From positions 1 through 23,215 of the forward strand of contig JBCBQC010000099.1 in assembly GCA_039820405.1 (NCBI GenBank): DNA of 23,215 nt, written 5' to 3'. This document shows, piece after piece, positions 14,587 to 21,787 of the stretch. The position numbers and the translations under genes were made by a program. The notes under the pieces were generated by a model. The model had not been told where the DNA came from, did no database searches, and was given only the letters and a program-made list of their open reading frames with translations. The stretch is from CALLVY01 sp937899855 (lineage in GTDB: Bacteria > Bacteroidota > Bacteroidia > Chitinophagales > Saprospiraceae). The number at the start of each line of letters is the position of its first letter. Position 1 is the stretch's first letter.

Positions 14587-16491
14587 ATGTTGACGATCAG
14601 AATGAAAACCGCGCTACTCAGCTTGCTGCTCCTGACGGTGGGCTTCTCCAGCCAGGCTCAATACTTCTACCCCGCCGGTAAGATTCAGGAGGAACTCAAG
14701 GAGGACGCCCATACCGTGATTCGGGAATATTCCGAGCACTTTGAAGTAAGCGCCCCGGGCAAGGGCGTGCTGCACCGGAGGGGGGTCGTCACCATCCTCG
14801 ACAGCAAAAGTTGGGCGACCGATTTGTCCATCTATTACGATTCTCAAACCAAGGTCGGTAAATTCAAGGCCAAGGTCTACAACTCCCTCGGCCAGGAGGT
14901 GCGCAAGTACAGCGCCAAGGACCTCGAAGACTACTCCGCCATCAGCGATTTTTCCATCTACGAAGACGACCGGGTCAAACACGTCAAGTTTTTCCACCCC
15001 CACCTTCCCTACACGGTGGAATACGAATACGAGGTCTTTTTCAACGACATCCGGTATTACCCCAGTTGGTACGTACAGTACTACCACACGGCGATCGAAC
15101 GGGCGTCTTTCCGGATCAGCCTCCCCGAGGATTTGGGGCTGTCCTACAAAAGCAGCAACTGCGAGCTGATCCCCCGGGAGTGGCAGGACGGATCGACCAA
15201 GCACTACGAGTGGCGGGTAGAGCAACTGGCCGCAATTAAGGCCGAACGGATGGCCCCACCGTCGGGCGAAGTGCTCCCCCGGGTTTACATTGCGCCGCAC
15301 CATTTTGAGATCGACGGCTACGAAGGCAGTATGGCGGACTGGCGGAGCTACGGCAAATTTATGTACCGCCTCAATGCCGGTCGCGATCAGCTTTCGCCCG
15401 AGATGGCCGCCACGGTCAAACGCCTGACCGCTCGGGCGCAAAACGATCAGGAAAAAATTGCCATCCTGTACCGCTACTTACAGGAAAACACCCGCTACGT
15501 GAGCGTCCAATTGGGCATCGGTGGTTGGCAGACCTTTGACGCCAACTACGTAGAAAAAAACAAGTACGGCGACTGCAAGGCCCTGACCAATTTTATGAAA
15601 TCCATGCTCAAGGAGGTGGGCATTACGGCGCACGCCACCCTGATCAACAGCGGTGAGGGCGAGGAAGAAATCCCGGAGGACATCGCCTGGCCGGGCTTCA
15701 ATCACGTAGTGCTTTACGTGCCCAGCGAACACACCTGGCTGGAATGCACCAGCAATCACAATCCCCCCAATTACCTGGGCTCCAGCAATGCCGACCGCAA
15801 CGCCCTATTGATCGCCAGCGAAAGCAGCAAACTGATCCGCACCCCCAAGCTGACCAGCAAAGACAATTTTGCCGAACGCCAAGCCACCATCCAAATCACG
15901 GAAGACGGGGCGGCCCGAATTGAGGAGACTTCCGTCCTCCACGGCCAGCTACAAGAAGTCTCCCGCTACGTACACTTCAACTTTGACCTCACCGAGCAAA
16001 AAAGCTACTACCAACGGAACAGCGAATTGCCCAATTTCAACTTCGTGGATTGGCAATTGGAGGTGGATGCGGAACAGCCCATCGTCAAACGTTCCTGCGC
16101 CATGGAAGTGCCCAAATACGTCTCCAAAGCCGGGCCGCGCCTTTTTGTACCCCTCAACCGACTTTACCCCTTCCAGGAGGTGCCCAAAATCATGAAGAAC
16201 CGCCAGTTTCCCATCGACATTGAGCACGAGTACACCGTGACTGACGCGTACGTCTTCGAGCTTTCTGAATCCTTGCGGGTGGAGAGCTACCCCGAGGAGC
16301 CCATCGTGCTGGAGAGCGACTTTGGGCAGTACCGGATGGAGGTGCGGGTGGAGGGCCAAAAGGTCTACTACCAGCGGAAACTGGTGATCAACAGCGGGCA
16401 ATTTCCCCCCGAACGCTACGCCGATTTGCGCAGTTTTTACAAGTCGATCGCCAGAAAGGACGGGAGCAAAATAGTACTGAATAAAAAGTGA
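14587..16491 (+). CDS. Exported DUF3857/transglutaminase-like protein with intact Cys and His
   Basis: A 634-residue protein from ATG 14587; ATG 14602 (MKTALLSLLLLTVGFSSQAQ) is an equally good start, and both give a signal peptide. The DUF3857 domain spans about 45-240 (VLHRRGVVTILDSKS, YNSLGQEVRKYSAKDLED, PYTVEYEYEVFFND). The transglutaminase-like core is about 280-390: LYRYLQENTRYVSVQLGIGGWQ, then KYGDCKALTNFMKSMLKEVG with catalytic Cys330, FNHVVLYV with His373 and TWLECTS, where Glu386 takes the place of the usual Asp. A C-terminal beta-rich region follows. Substrates of this family in Bacteroidota are unknown; the fold covers transglutaminases and cysteine proteases. It is co-transcribed with the Cys-less paralogue just upstream. 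Confidence 0.87.
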   Translation: MLTIRMKTALLSLLLLTVGFSSQAQYFYPAGKIQEELKEDAHTVIREYSEHFEVSAPGKGVLHRRGVVTILDSKSWATDLSIYYDSQTKVGKFKAKVYNSLGQEVRKYSAKDLEDYSAISDFSIYEDDRVKHVKFFHPHLPYTVEYEYEVFFNDIRYYPSWYVQYYHTAIERASFRISLPEDLGLSYKSSNCELIPREWQDGSTKHYEWRVEQLAAIKAERMAPPSGEVLPRVYIAPHHFEIDGYEGSMADWRSYGKFMYRLNAGRDQLSPEMAATVKRLTARAQNDQEKIAILYRYLQENTRYVSVQLGIGGWQTFDANYVEKNKYGDCKALTNFMKSMLKEVGITAHATLINSGEGEEEIPEDIAWPGFNHVVLYVPSEHTWLECTSNHNPPNYLGSSNADRNALLIASESSKLIRTPKLTSKDNFAERQATIQITEDGAARIEETSVLHGQLQEVSRYVHFNFDLTEQKSYYQRNSELPNFNFVDWQLEVDAEQPIVKRSCAMEVPKYVSKAGPRLFVPLNRLYPFQEVPKIMKNRQFPIDIEHEYTVTDAYVFELSESLRVESYPEEPIVLESDFGQYRMEVRVEGQKVYYQRKLVINSGQFPPERYADLRSFYKSIARKDGSKIVLNKK

Positions 16492-16508
16492 TCGCGGGCT
16501 AATTTTCC

Positions 16509-16516
16509 TATCTTTG
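16509..16516 (+). promoter_or_regulatory. Bacteroidota -7 box (TATCTTTG) for the GGGPS gene
   Basis: TATCTTTG matches TAnnTTTG exactly. It begins 17 bases after the DUF3857 stop and ends 72 bases before ATG 16589. It suggests that GGGPS has its own promoter with a long leader rather than depending only on read-through. No clear -33 element was seen. Confidence 0.45.
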
Positions 16517-16588
16517 CTGCGCAACTGTTGGCCGAAAGGGCCCCATCCCGGTCTTTTTCGCCATTTACCTAGCGTAAGCGAAGACCCA

Positions 16589-17344
16589 ATGGCACCACAC
16601 ATCTACCAAGATCTCGTCGCGGCCAAAGCGCGGGGCGAAAAGAAATTTGTCGTACTCATCGACCCCGACAAGGTACGATTGGGCAATATGGATCGCGTTC
16701 TCCACGAAGCGCGGGAGGCGAAGGTAGATTATTTTTTTATCGGTGGCAGCCTCATCGTCAACAACATGCTGGATCAATGCCTCAAGTCGATCCGGGAGCA
16801 TTGCAATATCCCGATGATCCTCTTTCCCGGCAACTCCTTCCAGCTCAGTTACCGTGCCGATGCCATTCTCTTTCTCTCCCTCATTTCCGGTCGCAATGCC
16901 GATCTGCTGATCGGTAAGCACGTCATCACGGCGCCCTACCTCAAGGTGAGTCCGCTAGAGATTTTACCTACGGGCTACATGCTCATCGATGGGGGGGTCC
17001 CCACTACGGTTTCTTACATGAGTACTACCCTACCCATCCCCGCCAACAAGGACGACGTGGCCCTCTGTACCGCGCTGGCGGGCGAGATGCTGGGTCTCAA
17101 ATTGATGTACTTGGATGCGGGGAGTGGCGCACGCAATCCGGTGAGCGAGTCGATGATCGCGGCGGTAGGTGGGGCGACTCAGGTCCCGCTGATTGTGGGG
17201 GGAGGTATCCGCTCGGCCGAAAAAGCCTACGCCAATGCCAAGGCGGGGGCGGATGTGATCGTGGTGGGCAACGCCATCGAGCAGTCGCCGGAGTTGATCA
17301 AGGAAATGGCCGAGGCGGTACATTCCGTATCGGTGGGCGTTTAA
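16589..17344 (+). CDS. Geranylgeranylglyceryl phosphate synthase-like prenyltransferase (GGGPS/PcrB family)
   Basis: A 251-residue TIM-barrel protein. ATG 16589 is chosen over the open frame from 16514 because it gives the family's usual start (MAPHIYQDLVAAKARGEKKF). Signature segments are VVLIDPDK (residues 21-28), DYFFIGGSLI, PMILFPGNSFQLS, ADAILFLSLISGRN, PTGYMLIDGG, KLMYLDAGSGA and PLIVGGGIRS, then ADVIVVGNAIEQSPE with the phosphate-binding loops. The family joins a polyprenyl diphosphate to sn-glycerol-1-phosphate, the first step of archaeal ether lipids. Homologues in some Bacteroidota are known and have been reported to make GGGP, but the physiological lipid is not well established. 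It is preceded by its own promoter-like box and followed by rsgA 120 bases later. Confidence 0.9.
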   Translation: MAPHIYQDLVAAKARGEKKFVVLIDPDKVRLGNMDRVLHEAREAKVDYFFIGGSLIVNNMLDQCLKSIREHCNIPMILFPGNSFQLSYRADAILFLSLISGRNADLLIGKHVITAPYLKVSPLEILPTGYMLIDGGVPTTVSYMSTTLPIPANKDDVALCTALAGEMLGLKLMYLDAGSGARNPVSESMIAAVGGATQVPLIVGGGIRSAEKAYANAKAGADVIVVGNAIEQSPELIKEMAEAVHSVSVGV

Positions 17345-17464
17345 ACGTTCGGTGGCGGAACCAATCCCGGGTTTCGCACGTTTCCATTACCGATCCGGCA
17401 AAAATGGGTGCGGCGAGTCTTTCCCCCTTTCGTTCGGATTTATTGTTTACAAATCACAGCGCTT

Positions 17465-18412
17465 TTGAAAAAAGGTATTGTTATCAAATCAACGGGAAGT
17501 TGGTACCAAGTAAAGCTCGATGCGGGCCCGACGCTCAATTGTCGGATTCGGGGCAAGTTTCGACTACAGGGGCAGAAATTGACCAATCCGGTGGCCGTGG
17601 GGGATCGGGTGGTGGTCAATGAGGAAAAGGAAGCCGATATGGGCATGATCAAATCCGTTCTCCCCCGGGAGAACTACGTCGTCCGGCAGTCGCCCCGGCA
17701 AAAGCACCACCTGCACTTGTTGGCCAGTAACATCGATCAGGCCGTACTCATCGTAACCATCCGCAATCCCGACCTCAAGCAAGGCTTTATCGATCGTTTT
17801 CTCTTGATGACCGAGCCCCACGACATTCCCGTCTACATCGTTTTCAACAAATCCGACCTCTACGACGAGGACGACCTGGCCATCTACGCCCTGATGGAAG
17901 CCATCTACGAATCGATCGGCTACCGGGTGCTGCTCGTATCGAGCCTGACTGGGGATGGCCTGGACGATTTGCGGGAATTGCTGCGGGACAAGATCTCGCT
18001 GGTGAGTGGACAATCGGGGGTGGGCAAATCCTCGCTGATCAATCAGTTACAACCGGGCCTGGAGCTGCGGACTGAGGTCCTGAGCGATTACTCCGGCAAG
18101 GGACAGCACACCACCACCTTTGCCGAAATGTTTTCCCTCGATGGTGGCGGCTCCATCATCGATACGCCCGGAATCAAGATGCTGGCTTTCAACAACTTGG
18201 AAGTCATGGACGTCGCCCACAATTTCCGGGAGTTGTTTATCGAGTCGGAACACTGTAAATTTGGAGACTGTACGCATCGCAACGAGCCCAAATGTGCGGT
18301 CAAAGCCGCCGTAGAAAACGGTGAAATCAGCGAATTGCGCTACGCCAACTACCTCCAGATCGTCGCAGAAATTGAGGATCAAAATTATTGGGAACGCCAC
18401 ACCGAAATGTAA
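17465..18412 (+). CDS. rsgA: Ribosome small-subunit-dependent GTPase RsgA
   Basis: A circularly permuted GTPase that checks late 30S subunit maturation. An OB domain (KKGIVIKSTGSWYQVKL...) is followed by G4 (NKSDL), G5 (SSLTGDG), G1 (GQSGVGKSS), a switch segment GKGQHTTT and G3 (DTPG). A C-terminal zinc-binding segment (HCKFGDCTHRNEPKC) and a helix complete it. No ATG fits the start: the frame opens at GTG 17408, but homologues begin almost exactly at the Lys-Lys-Gly, which makes TTG 17465 the better choice (315 residues). The 19 extra residues before it look unlike the family. The small membrane ORF starts 6 bases after the stop, so the two are probably co-transcribed. Confidence 0.92.
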   Translation: MKKGIVIKSTGSWYQVKLDAGPTLNCRIRGKFRLQGQKLTNPVAVGDRVVVNEEKEADMGMIKSVLPRENYVVRQSPRQKHHLHLLASNIDQAVLIVTIRNPDLKQGFIDRFLLMTEPHDIPVYIVFNKSDLYDEDDLAIYALMEAIYESIGYRVLLVSSLTGDGLDDLRELLRDKISLVSGQSGVGKSSLINQLQPGLELRTEVLSDYSGKGQHTTTFAEMFSLDGGGSIIDTPGIKMLAFNNLEVMDVAHNFRELFIESEHCKFGDCTHRNEPKCAVKAAVENGEISELRYANYLQIVAEIEDQNYWERHTEM

Positions 18413-18418
18413 CTGCTC

Positions 18419-18583
18419 ATGTCCTACACTGGTCGCCACCGCCACAAAACCCGCCGCGAAAAACTCCAACGGAGCCAGCGCAACCTCCGCGTAGCCTTTA
18501 TCATCGGGATCATCGCCATCGTGGTCCTGCTCCTCAAAAACCGCGTTTACCTCTACGATACCATGCGTTTGTGGTTTTACTAG
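18419..18583 (+). CDS. Small single-pass membrane protein, 54 residues
   Basis: ATG 18419 opens a 54-codon frame 6 bases after the rsgA stop. The N-terminal 24 residues are strongly basic (SYTGRHRHKTRREKLQRSQR). Residues 25-39 are a hydrophobic helix (VAFIIGIIAIVVLLL), and the tail KNRVYLYDTMRLWFY is aromatic-rich. The positive-inside rule puts the N-terminus in the cytoplasm. The TAG stop is formed by the first three bases of the palindromic element at 18581, so the original C-terminus may have been different. I do not recognise a family. Support comes from operon-like spacing and a clean basic/TM/tail architecture. Confidence 0.55.
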   Translation: MSYTGRHRHKTRREKLQRSQRNLRVAFIIGIIAIVVLLLKNRVYLYDTMRLWFY

Positions 18584-18744
18584 AAGCCATCTCAAAATAT
18601 TTTTGTTGGCGAGGGAGCGGACATTTTCGTTCCGACGAGGCGCCAAAACGGAGCATAGCCTTAGCTACGCGACGCTTTTGGCAACGAAGTAGGGGCGAAA
18701 AGGACCCTGCCGTAGCCCGAAGGATATTTTTGAGATGGCTTCTA
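18581..18744. repeat. MITE-like palindromic element with 17-base perfect terminal inverted repeats
   Basis: The ends are exact inverted copies of TAGAAGCCATCTCAAAA (18581-18597 and, reversed, 18728-18744), continuing imperfectly to TAT after a one-base indel. The interior is also self-complementary: GCCAAAA near 18640 pairs with TTTTGGC near 18678, and the centre closes with GCATAGC/GCTACGC. The whole 164-base unit can therefore fold into one long imperfect hairpin. It contains no gene. The TAG at each end is the stop codon of the gene on that side (small membrane ORF on plus, beta-barrel protein on minus). The terminal sequence recalls the CTCAAAA-containing ends of some IS families, but no parent element is in the window. 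It could also serve as a bidirectional terminator. Confidence 0.75.
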
Positions 18745-19485
18745 ATCCGTTCCTTCCCCAAAGCGATACGCCACCTGGAATTGTACCTTCCACAAGCGAC
18801 CACTTTCCCGAAAACTCCGGTTGCGCTCCTCGGCTAGGTAATACTTGGCGTGTAGCAACAGCCGCAGCGTACCGGATCCCCATTCAAAGGGCAGCACCTT
18901 TCCAACGCCCGCCTGTACAAAGGGCTGGATCCCATCCGTCCGGAACTCGGGCTCGTCCAGGTCTTCCACCTCCCCCTCACTCGAAATCACCCGGGACTGG
19001 CCCGACTCGGATAGGTTGAAGCGAGCGCCCCCACCCAGGGCCACCAGGAGGTCGCGATTGGCGCCCAGCGCGTATTCCGCCACCAGGGGCACCTCAACAT
19101 TCCACAGGCGATAATCCACCTTCCACACGGAGCTCTCCGGATCATCAGGATTACTGAGGAGGTCGGCCACCGTCACCAGTCCGTCAAAACGGTAGCGAAA
19201 CCCTTGGCTGACCACCTGAAGCCCCAATTTGAGGCCTAGCCTCTCGGTGAGGGGTCGCCCCAGGTAAGCCCCCAGCCCAAAACCCAAACGTCCCTGGTTA
19301 CTGAGCTCCACATCAAAATCGTCCAGCAATTCGATCAGATCGCCCTCCTCACGATCAAAGTAGGAATAGTTTAGCTCCAGCGCGCCCTCCAGAAAGAACT
19401 GATCGAAGAATTGGGCAGACAAAGGGGCTTGGGCCAGCGTGCAAAAGGTGAGGACTAGCCACAGAGAAGGAAAAGTAGGTTTCAT
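18742..19485 (-). CDS. PorT-like outer-membrane beta-barrel protein
   Basis: A 247-residue protein from ATG 19485 with a signal peptide (MKPTFPSLWLVLTFCTLAQA-PLSAQ). The mature chain has alternating amphipathic strands: LEGALELNYSYFDRE, GRLGFGLGAYLGRPLTERLGLKLGLQVVSQGFRYRF, NVEVPLVAEYALG, LLVALGGGARFNLS, IQPFVQAGVGKVLPFE, TLRLLLHAKYYLAEE and WKVQFQVAYRF. This fits the OMP_b-brl_2/PorT-type barrels common in Bacteroidota. A barrel would normally end at the aromatic AYRF; here GEGTD follows, with the stop inside the terminal repeat of the palindromic element. The function is unknown. A -7 box lies 25 bases upstream. Confidence 0.8.
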   Translation of the reverse strand: MKPTFPSLWLVLTFCTLAQAPLSAQFFDQFFLEGALELNYSYFDREEGDLIELLDDFDVELSNQGRLGFGLGAYLGRPLTERLGLKLGLQVVSQGFRYRFDGLVTVADLLSNPDDPESSVWKVDYRLWNVEVPLVAEYALGANRDLLVALGGGARFNLSESGQSRVISSEGEVEDLDEPEFRTDGIQPFVQAGVGKVLPFEWGSGTLRLLLHAKYYLAEERNRSFRESGRLWKVQFQVAYRFGEGTD

Positions 19486-19510
19486 CGCAATATCTTATTT
19501 TGGTACCCGA

Positions 19511-19518
19511 CAAAAGTA
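19511..19518 (-). promoter_or_regulatory. Bacteroidota -7 box (TACTTTTG) for the beta-barrel gene
   Basis: The minus strand reads TACTTTTG, an exact TAnnTTTG match, ending 25 bases before ATG 19485. A small GGGC-AAAAA-GCCC hairpin lies immediately upstream of the box, so it is outside the predicted transcript. Confidence 0.45.
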
Positions 19519-19541
19519 GGGCTTTTTGCCCAAGGCTGCCA

Positions 19542-19609
19542 GTGGGGCCGTTCCCCACGAGTGGGTCCCAAGGACGAGTGCCCCAAACGATTCGCTCGCT
19601 TGGGGCACT
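19542..19609. repeat. Two adjacent hairpins between the oxidase and beta-barrel genes
   Basis: GTGGGG-CCGTT-CCCCAC (19542-19558) is followed by AGTGCCCCAA / TTGGGGCACT (19577-19609), a perfect 10-base stem with a 13-base loop. The second hairpin lies 25 bases past the oxidase stop, as an mRNA 3'-end structure would. Neither is followed by a convincing T-run on the minus strand, so a classical intrinsic terminator is not certain. The first resembles the GGGG-CCCGTT-CCCC repeat at 12467-12480. Confidence 0.45.
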
Positions 19610-19634
19610 GAAAAATCCCAAAGGGTGGTCGTCA

Positions 19635-21467
19635 CTAGCGTTGGATCACCACTTTGGTGAGCGCACGGCCCTCTTTCGTCTGCCAATCCATCACCAACAT
19701 ACCCGGCGGCAGCGGTGCACTATCGAGCTCGATGGCGCCATCGAAGGCGGGGAGCAGCATTTGGTGAACGAGGCGCCCCTGGAGATCAAAAAAGCGCAGG
19801 GTACTGGGGCCGCTACTCCTACCATCGAGGTACAAGAGGTCCCGGGCGGGATTGGGGAAAACGGTCATCGCAATGGTGGACACTTCGGGATCCGCTACGC
19901 TGGTGGGCGGATCGCCCAGGCCATTCCACACCACAAACTGGCCCATCATCCCCCGGTCCTCATGCGGCAGGATGTGGCAGTGGTACATGTAAGAGCTGTC
20001 GAACTGGATTTCGGTTCCGTAATCACTAAAGGTCGTGATGTAGCTCACCTTCCAGCCGGGCTGGACCAAGACGTTGTCCTTCGGACCATCGAAGAGCTCC
20101 GGGTAATCTCCCGGTGCCAGGTCAATGCCATTGGCGTCGGTGATTTTGGTCACCCAAAAGTGGATATCGTGAATGTGCCAGGGGTGGCCAATGGCCGTCT
20201 GATTGTCGATCGTCCAGAGTTCCGTACTGTCCAATCGGACCACGTCGTTGACCACCATCATGTTCATCAGGACGCTATCGATATTGAACAGGTTCAGGGT
20301 ATCGTCATTGACGATAAAGGTATCCTGGCGGAAGGTCTTGAGGCGTTCGCGGGAGACCTGGCTGATCGGGGGTTGCTCGGAGGGTAATAAGTTAATGGGA
20401 AAGGCGATGATGGGGCTGGAGGGAAGCGGTCGATCCACTACGACGAGCTTGAGCAGGTTGCGGTCTACGGCGTAGCCCTGCGTAGTAGTGCTGTTGCCGA
20501 TGATCCCGTCCGGCAGCCTCGATACGTTGTTCCGAACGTACAGAACCGTACCCACGGTAGTTCCACGTAAGTCCAGCAACCATTCCGTTCGCTCCCCCGG
20601 GGCCATCAAAATCTCGGGCAGTTGGTGGGTCCGCGTCATGTAGCCCGCATCGGTGGCGAGCATCTGGGCGGGAATGGGATCCCCAGCTTCGTCGGTAAAG
20701 GCCAGGTTAAAGGAAAATTTGCCATCGCCATTGAGGAGGCGCAGTCGTATCATCCCATTGGGCAGCTCCAGCACGGGGTCGATGATGCCATTGACCATAT
20801 ATTCGTAATCCTTTTTAAAACCTTGTTCGGCCTGGATGGTCACCTGGCCCGTGCTGTCGTCGACGTTGAACTTTTTGGTTTGAAAAATGAGTGGAAAGTC
20901 ATCCACCCCATAGTCCGTGGGCAGCACGTCGTGTAAAAAGCTGAGGATGGGATCGTTCACGGGGTCCTCGACGATAATCATCCCGGACAAGCCCATTTGG
21001 ACGTGCTCGTAGGTGAGGCCCATGGCGTGGGGGTGGTACCACATGGTGGCGGATTTGTCCTTTACCTCAAAGGCGGGTCGCCAGGTATCGCCGGGCATGA
21101 TGCGTTGGTGGGGACCGCCATCGGCAAATTGGGGCACGTGCGCCCCGTGCCAGTGACAGGTGGTGACTTCGTTCAGCATGTTGGTGACGGTGGGGGTCAG
21201 CTGGCGTTGGAAGCCCCAGGTGAGGGTGGGGCCCAGGATACTGGTCGTACCGGGGTTTTTGGCATCTTCAAAGGCGAAAGTGGGAACCATCGTATTGAGG
21301 GGGCCCGTGCCCATTGGATTGAAATTGTGTTGGGTTTCGATTACATTAAGCTGGTAGGCGTCGTCCTTGATGAGCGGTGGAATTTGGATGGGGTTGACGA
21401 ATTCTTGGGCGTTCAGAGCGGTGGAGATCAGGAGGAAAAATAGGAATTTCAGGGGTAAGGTCTTCAT
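19635..21467 (-). CDS. Secreted multicopper oxidase with T9SS type A sorting domain
   Basis: A 610-residue protein from ATG 21467 with a signal peptide (MKTLPLKFLFFLLISTALNAQ). Copper ligands are all visible: HWHG (His105, His107), HPH (His145, His147), HPWHIHD, and HCHILPHEDRGMM, which supplies the type 1 site Cys, His and axial Met. The three-cupredoxin layout resembles CotA/CueO/bilirubin-oxidase-like enzymes that oxidise phenols, bilirubin or metal ions with O2. The last 80 or so residues begin VFPNPARDLLYLDG and end in LPPGMLVMDWQTKEGRALTKVVIQR, a T9SS type A sorting domain, which predicts secretion across the outer membrane and surface attachment or release. The substrate is unknown. 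It is divergent from a two-component system across 320 bases. Confidence 0.92.
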   Translation of the reverse strand: MKTLPLKFLFFLLISTALNAQEFVNPIQIPPLIKDDAYQLNVIETQHNFNPMGTGPLNTMVPTFAFEDAKNPGTTSILGPTLTWGFQRQLTPTVTNMLNEVTTCHWHGAHVPQFADGGPHQRIMPGDTWRPAFEVKDKSATMWYHPHAMGLTYEHVQMGLSGMIIVEDPVNDPILSFLHDVLPTDYGVDDFPLIFQTKKFNVDDSTGQVTIQAEQGFKKDYEYMVNGIIDPVLELPNGMIRLRLLNGDGKFSFNLAFTDEAGDPIPAQMLATDAGYMTRTHQLPEILMAPGERTEWLLDLRGTTVGTVLYVRNNVSRLPDGIIGNSTTTQGYAVDRNLLKLVVVDRPLPSSPIIAFPINLLPSEQPPISQVSRERLKTFRQDTFIVNDDTLNLFNIDSVLMNMMVVNDVVRLDSTELWTIDNQTAIGHPWHIHDIHFWVTKITDANGIDLAPGDYPELFDGPKDNVLVQPGWKVSYITTFSDYGTEIQFDSSYMYHCHILPHEDRGMMGQFVVWNGLGDPPTSVADPEVSTIAMTVFPNPARDLLYLDGRSSGPSTLRFFDLQGRLVHQMLLPAFDGAIELDSAPLPPGMLVMDWQTKEGRALTKVVIQR

Positions 21468-21753
21468 GTGTGTGTACTTGTTTTTTGGTTAAAATAAGAC
21501 CTGAATATAAAGATTTCCATCCATAAGTTAACCCGTAAAAATACTTAAATAACCGGCGTTTCCGACCGTTCCGAGGAAGGAATCTAGCCCCATTTTCTGC
21601 GAAGCGGATGAAATCCGTACCTCACATTTTGCCGCCGTCCGCAGACCAGCTGGCGATTCCTGGGCCCTAAAATGAGGTCCCCTGCGACTACGGATTTAAA
21701 AAGGTGTGAAACAAGCAGTATCTTTCTGTGATACTTTTGTGATAGCTAGCGCC
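21468..21753. other. Intergenic region between divergent oxidase and response-regulator genes, with imperfect palindrome
   Basis: No gene is seen in this stretch. Next to the oxidase start the DNA is AT-rich (21481-21553), as expected of a promoter, but no exact TAnnTTTG box is found on the minus strand. At 21611-21697 there is an imperfect palindrome: outer arms AAATCCGTA (21611-21619) and TACGGATTT (21689-21697) are perfect complements, and next to them CCTCACATTTT (21620-21630) faces AAAATGAGG (21669-21677), offset by 11 bases. It could be a regulatory structure or a decayed repeat unit; it is not a copy of the element at 18581. Confidence 0.5.
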
Positions 21754-21761
21754 TACCTTTG
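21754..21761 (+). promoter_or_regulatory. Bacteroidota -7 box (TACCTTTG) for the two-component operon
   Basis: TACCTTTG matches TAnnTTTG exactly and ends 26 bases before ATG 21788. A TTTTG at 21735-21739 could act as an upstream element, although the 14-base spacing is shorter than the usual -33/-7 distance. The box is inside a small CCTAC-CTTT-GTAGG dyad. Confidence 0.5.
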
Positions 21762-21787
21762 TAGGCATTGATTAATTCCCATTACCT

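Noticed and set aside
19495..19686. 63-codon minus-strand open frame between oxidase and barrel genes
   Set aside because: It crosses both hairpins and overlaps the oxidase 3' end; the translation has no protein-like features.
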